Positions 6,771-10,580 of a stretch of DNA of 10,580 nt are shown here, in pieces. Position 1 is the stretch's first letter. Every line of letters begins with the position of its first letter. The stretch is from the NCBI GenBank assembly GCA_039923155.1, contig JBDTDI010000283.1, positions 1 to 10,580 on the forward strand. Direction: 5' to 3'. The notes under the pieces are model-generated. The model saw nothing but the letters and a program-made list of their open reading frames with translations. It had not been told where the DNA came from and ran no database searches. The translations under genes and the position numbers were made by a program. This DNA is from Rhodococcus_D sp039923155. Lineage in GTDB: Bacteria; Actinomycetota; Actinomycetes; Mycobacteriales; Mycobacteriaceae.

Positions 6771-7551
6771 CAACGACGCCCCGGCTCGACGAGGACCGGC
6801 GGCCGGCCCACCCACGGCTGGGGTTCGACGAAGAACTCCTCGGTGTGCACGGCGGCAGGATCGGCGCCCTGTGCCTGTGCGGCCCGTGCGCACGCGGTGA
6901 CGAAGCCGGGGGGCCCAGCGGTGAAGACCTCCCACCCGCCCAGGCTGGCGAAGGCGTCCCCCAGCCGATCGGGGATGTGCGGGCGCTCCGGCGCGACCGG
7001 GACTCGGGTCAAGGTGCGCAGGTAGCGGAAGCTCGGTTGCGCACGGGCCAGCTCCTGGAAGTGAGCGTGGTCGATCGAGTCGGCACCGGTCCGGGCGGAG
7101 ACGAACAGCGTCACCGCCCGGCGGGGACGAGCCACCAGCAGCGACTGCGCCAGGGCGCGCAACGGCGCCAGGCCCGACCCGGCCGCGAGGAGGAGCACCG
7201 GGCCGCTTCGGTCCGGGTCGGGGACGAAGGTCCCGTAGGGCCCGGTGAGCAGGACCGGCTCCCCGACCCGGAGCCTGTCGTGCACCCAGGTGCTCGTCTC
7301 GCCGCCGGGGACGCGAGTCACCAGCAGGCTGATCGACCCGTCCGGGCGTGGTGCGTTGGCGACGGAGTAGGAGCGCGGCGGCAACCGGAGCTCGGCGTCG
7401 TTGCAGAGCACGTACTGTCCCGGCGCGTAGGTCACGACGGTGTCCGTCGGCGTCAGCTCCAGCGCCCGGATGACCGGGGTGACCAGGGTGCTCTGCCGCA
7501 CCCGGTAGGGGTGCTCGTCGGACGTGTCCTGCGACATCTGCCGCCCCCCGC

Positions 7552-7555
<4 letters not shown>
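6770..7555 (-). CDS. FAD/NAD(P)-binding oxidoreductase, ferredoxin-NADP reductase superfamily
   Basis: 261-residue two-domain flavoprotein. The FAD-binding barrel carries RSYSVAN (61-67, the RxYS flavin motif) and GGETSTWVHD (84-93). GPYGTF (105-110) leads into the nucleotide fold, where LLAAGSGLAPLRAL (122-135) binds NAD(P)H. The C-terminal end has FTAGPPGFVTAC and HTEEFF. There is no plant-type [2Fe-2S] domain on either end, unlike phenol hydroxylase or toluate reductases, so electrons must go to free flavin, a separate ferredoxin or another partner. The cobalamin adenosyltransferase starts on this gene's stop codon, suggesting a cob(II)alamin reductase; that is inference. The start at 7555 overlaps the acn stop (ATGA). 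An ATG at 7537, with a GGGGGG run six bases before it, is a serious alternative giving 255 residues. Confidence 0.85.
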
Positions 7556-10406
<2,851 letters not shown>

Positions 10407-10423
10407 GACGTTGTCCCGGCGCG

Positions 10424-10435
10424 GCTCGATCGAGC
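10424..10435. promoter_or_regulatory. 12-base perfect palindrome just upstream of acn
   Basis: GCTCGATCGAGC is a perfect palindrome 17 bases before the acn GTG, in the 122-base gap between acn and the next minus-strand gene. Its place in the leader suits a repressor site or a small stem-loop. It does not resemble the corynebacterial AcnR operator as I remember it. Palindromes this long are uncommon, but GC-rich DNA is full of CGATCG cores, so support is modest. Confidence 0.35.
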
Positions 10436-10483
10436 GTGTGCCCAGGTCGGTGACATCATCGAGCTCCCATCGGTCCGGATCGG

Positions 10484-10493
10484 GTTGCGCAAC
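10484..10493. promoter_or_regulatory. 10-base perfect palindrome in the acn upstream gap
   Basis: GTTGCGCAAC is a perfect palindrome 78-87 bases upstream of the acn GTG. It could be an operator, or its TTGCGC could be a degenerate -35 element, but no matching -10 is seen at 16-19 bases. The rest of 10407-10528 shows no further clear signal. Confidence 0.25.
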
Positions 10494-10528
10494 GTCGGAG
10501 GCCTCAGCCGGTCACCTCCCGGGGTGGG

Positions 10529-10580
10529 CTACTCGGCCTCCAGCGCGTCGGTGAGCTTCTGCGAGGGCGCTTCCACGGCG
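10529..10580 (-). CDS. C-terminal end of an unidentified protein, partial
   Basis: The last 16 codons before a TAG stop (10529-10531) read ...VEAPSQKLTDALEAE. All but one of these codons end in G or C, as in real genes here, and the acidic amphipathic end is plausible for a C-terminus. The gene runs into the window from the right on the same strand as acn, 122 bases upstream of it. Too little is present to name a family. It could in principle be a chance open stretch. Confidence 0.5.
   Translation of the reverse strand, partial: AVEAPSQKLTDALEAE

Noticed and set aside
6771..6935. N-terminal extension of the adenosyltransferase up to 6935
   Set aside because: The added residues are Arg-rich shadow of the reductase gene; the PduO family begins right at M-D-S-A-R-I-Y-T-K.

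Overview
The window is about 70% GC with nearly every third codon position G or C. Together with a Sdh1-type succinate dehydrogenase, an AcnA whose linker reads like mycobacterial aconitases, and GTG starts, this points to an actinomycete (Actinomycetota; Pseudonocardia-like by general impression, not proven). It is almost fully coding. No tRNA, rRNA, CRISPR array, insertion sequence or phage gene was seen.

Left part, plus strand (1-2342). The window opens inside a membrane cytochrome b / molybdopterin oxidoreductase fusion whose 5' end lies outside. A 132-base gap follows, holding a GTGA-N6-TCAC inverted repeat (CRP/FNR-type) placed just upstream of a TATGCT -10-like box. Then come two small genes 4 bases apart: a degenerate single-domain cupin and a PNPOx-like split-barrel flavoprotein. 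They converge on the next block with only 31 bases between.

Central and right part, minus strand (10406 down to 2374). Seven genes run in one direction with overlapping or nearly touching ends: acn (aconitase), a flavin/NAD(P)H reductase, a PduO-type cob(I)alamin adenosyltransferase, an AhpD/CMD-family protein, then sdhC, sdhA and sdhB. The junctions are ATGA, TGATG, a stop inside the next ribosome site, GTGA, TGA-C-ATG and GTGA, so the block very probably is one translationally coupled operon. It joins two TCA enzymes (aconitase and a menaquinone-type succinate dehydrogenase) to a B12 cofactor module. My inference is that the reductase supplies cob(I)alamin to the adenosyltransferase, and that adenosylcobalamin serves methylmalonyl-CoA mutase, whose product succinyl-CoA feeds succinate to the Sdh complex. 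The mutase itself is not in the window.

Two oddities lie in acn. The reading frame breaks near 8390, where one base appears to be missing, with good aconitase sequence on both sides: either a sequence error or a recent inactivating deletion. Also, a 15-base unit is repeated five times in frame in the variable linker. Upstream of acn are two perfect palindromes (possible operator sites), and the last 52 bases hold the C-terminal end of another minus-strand gene.
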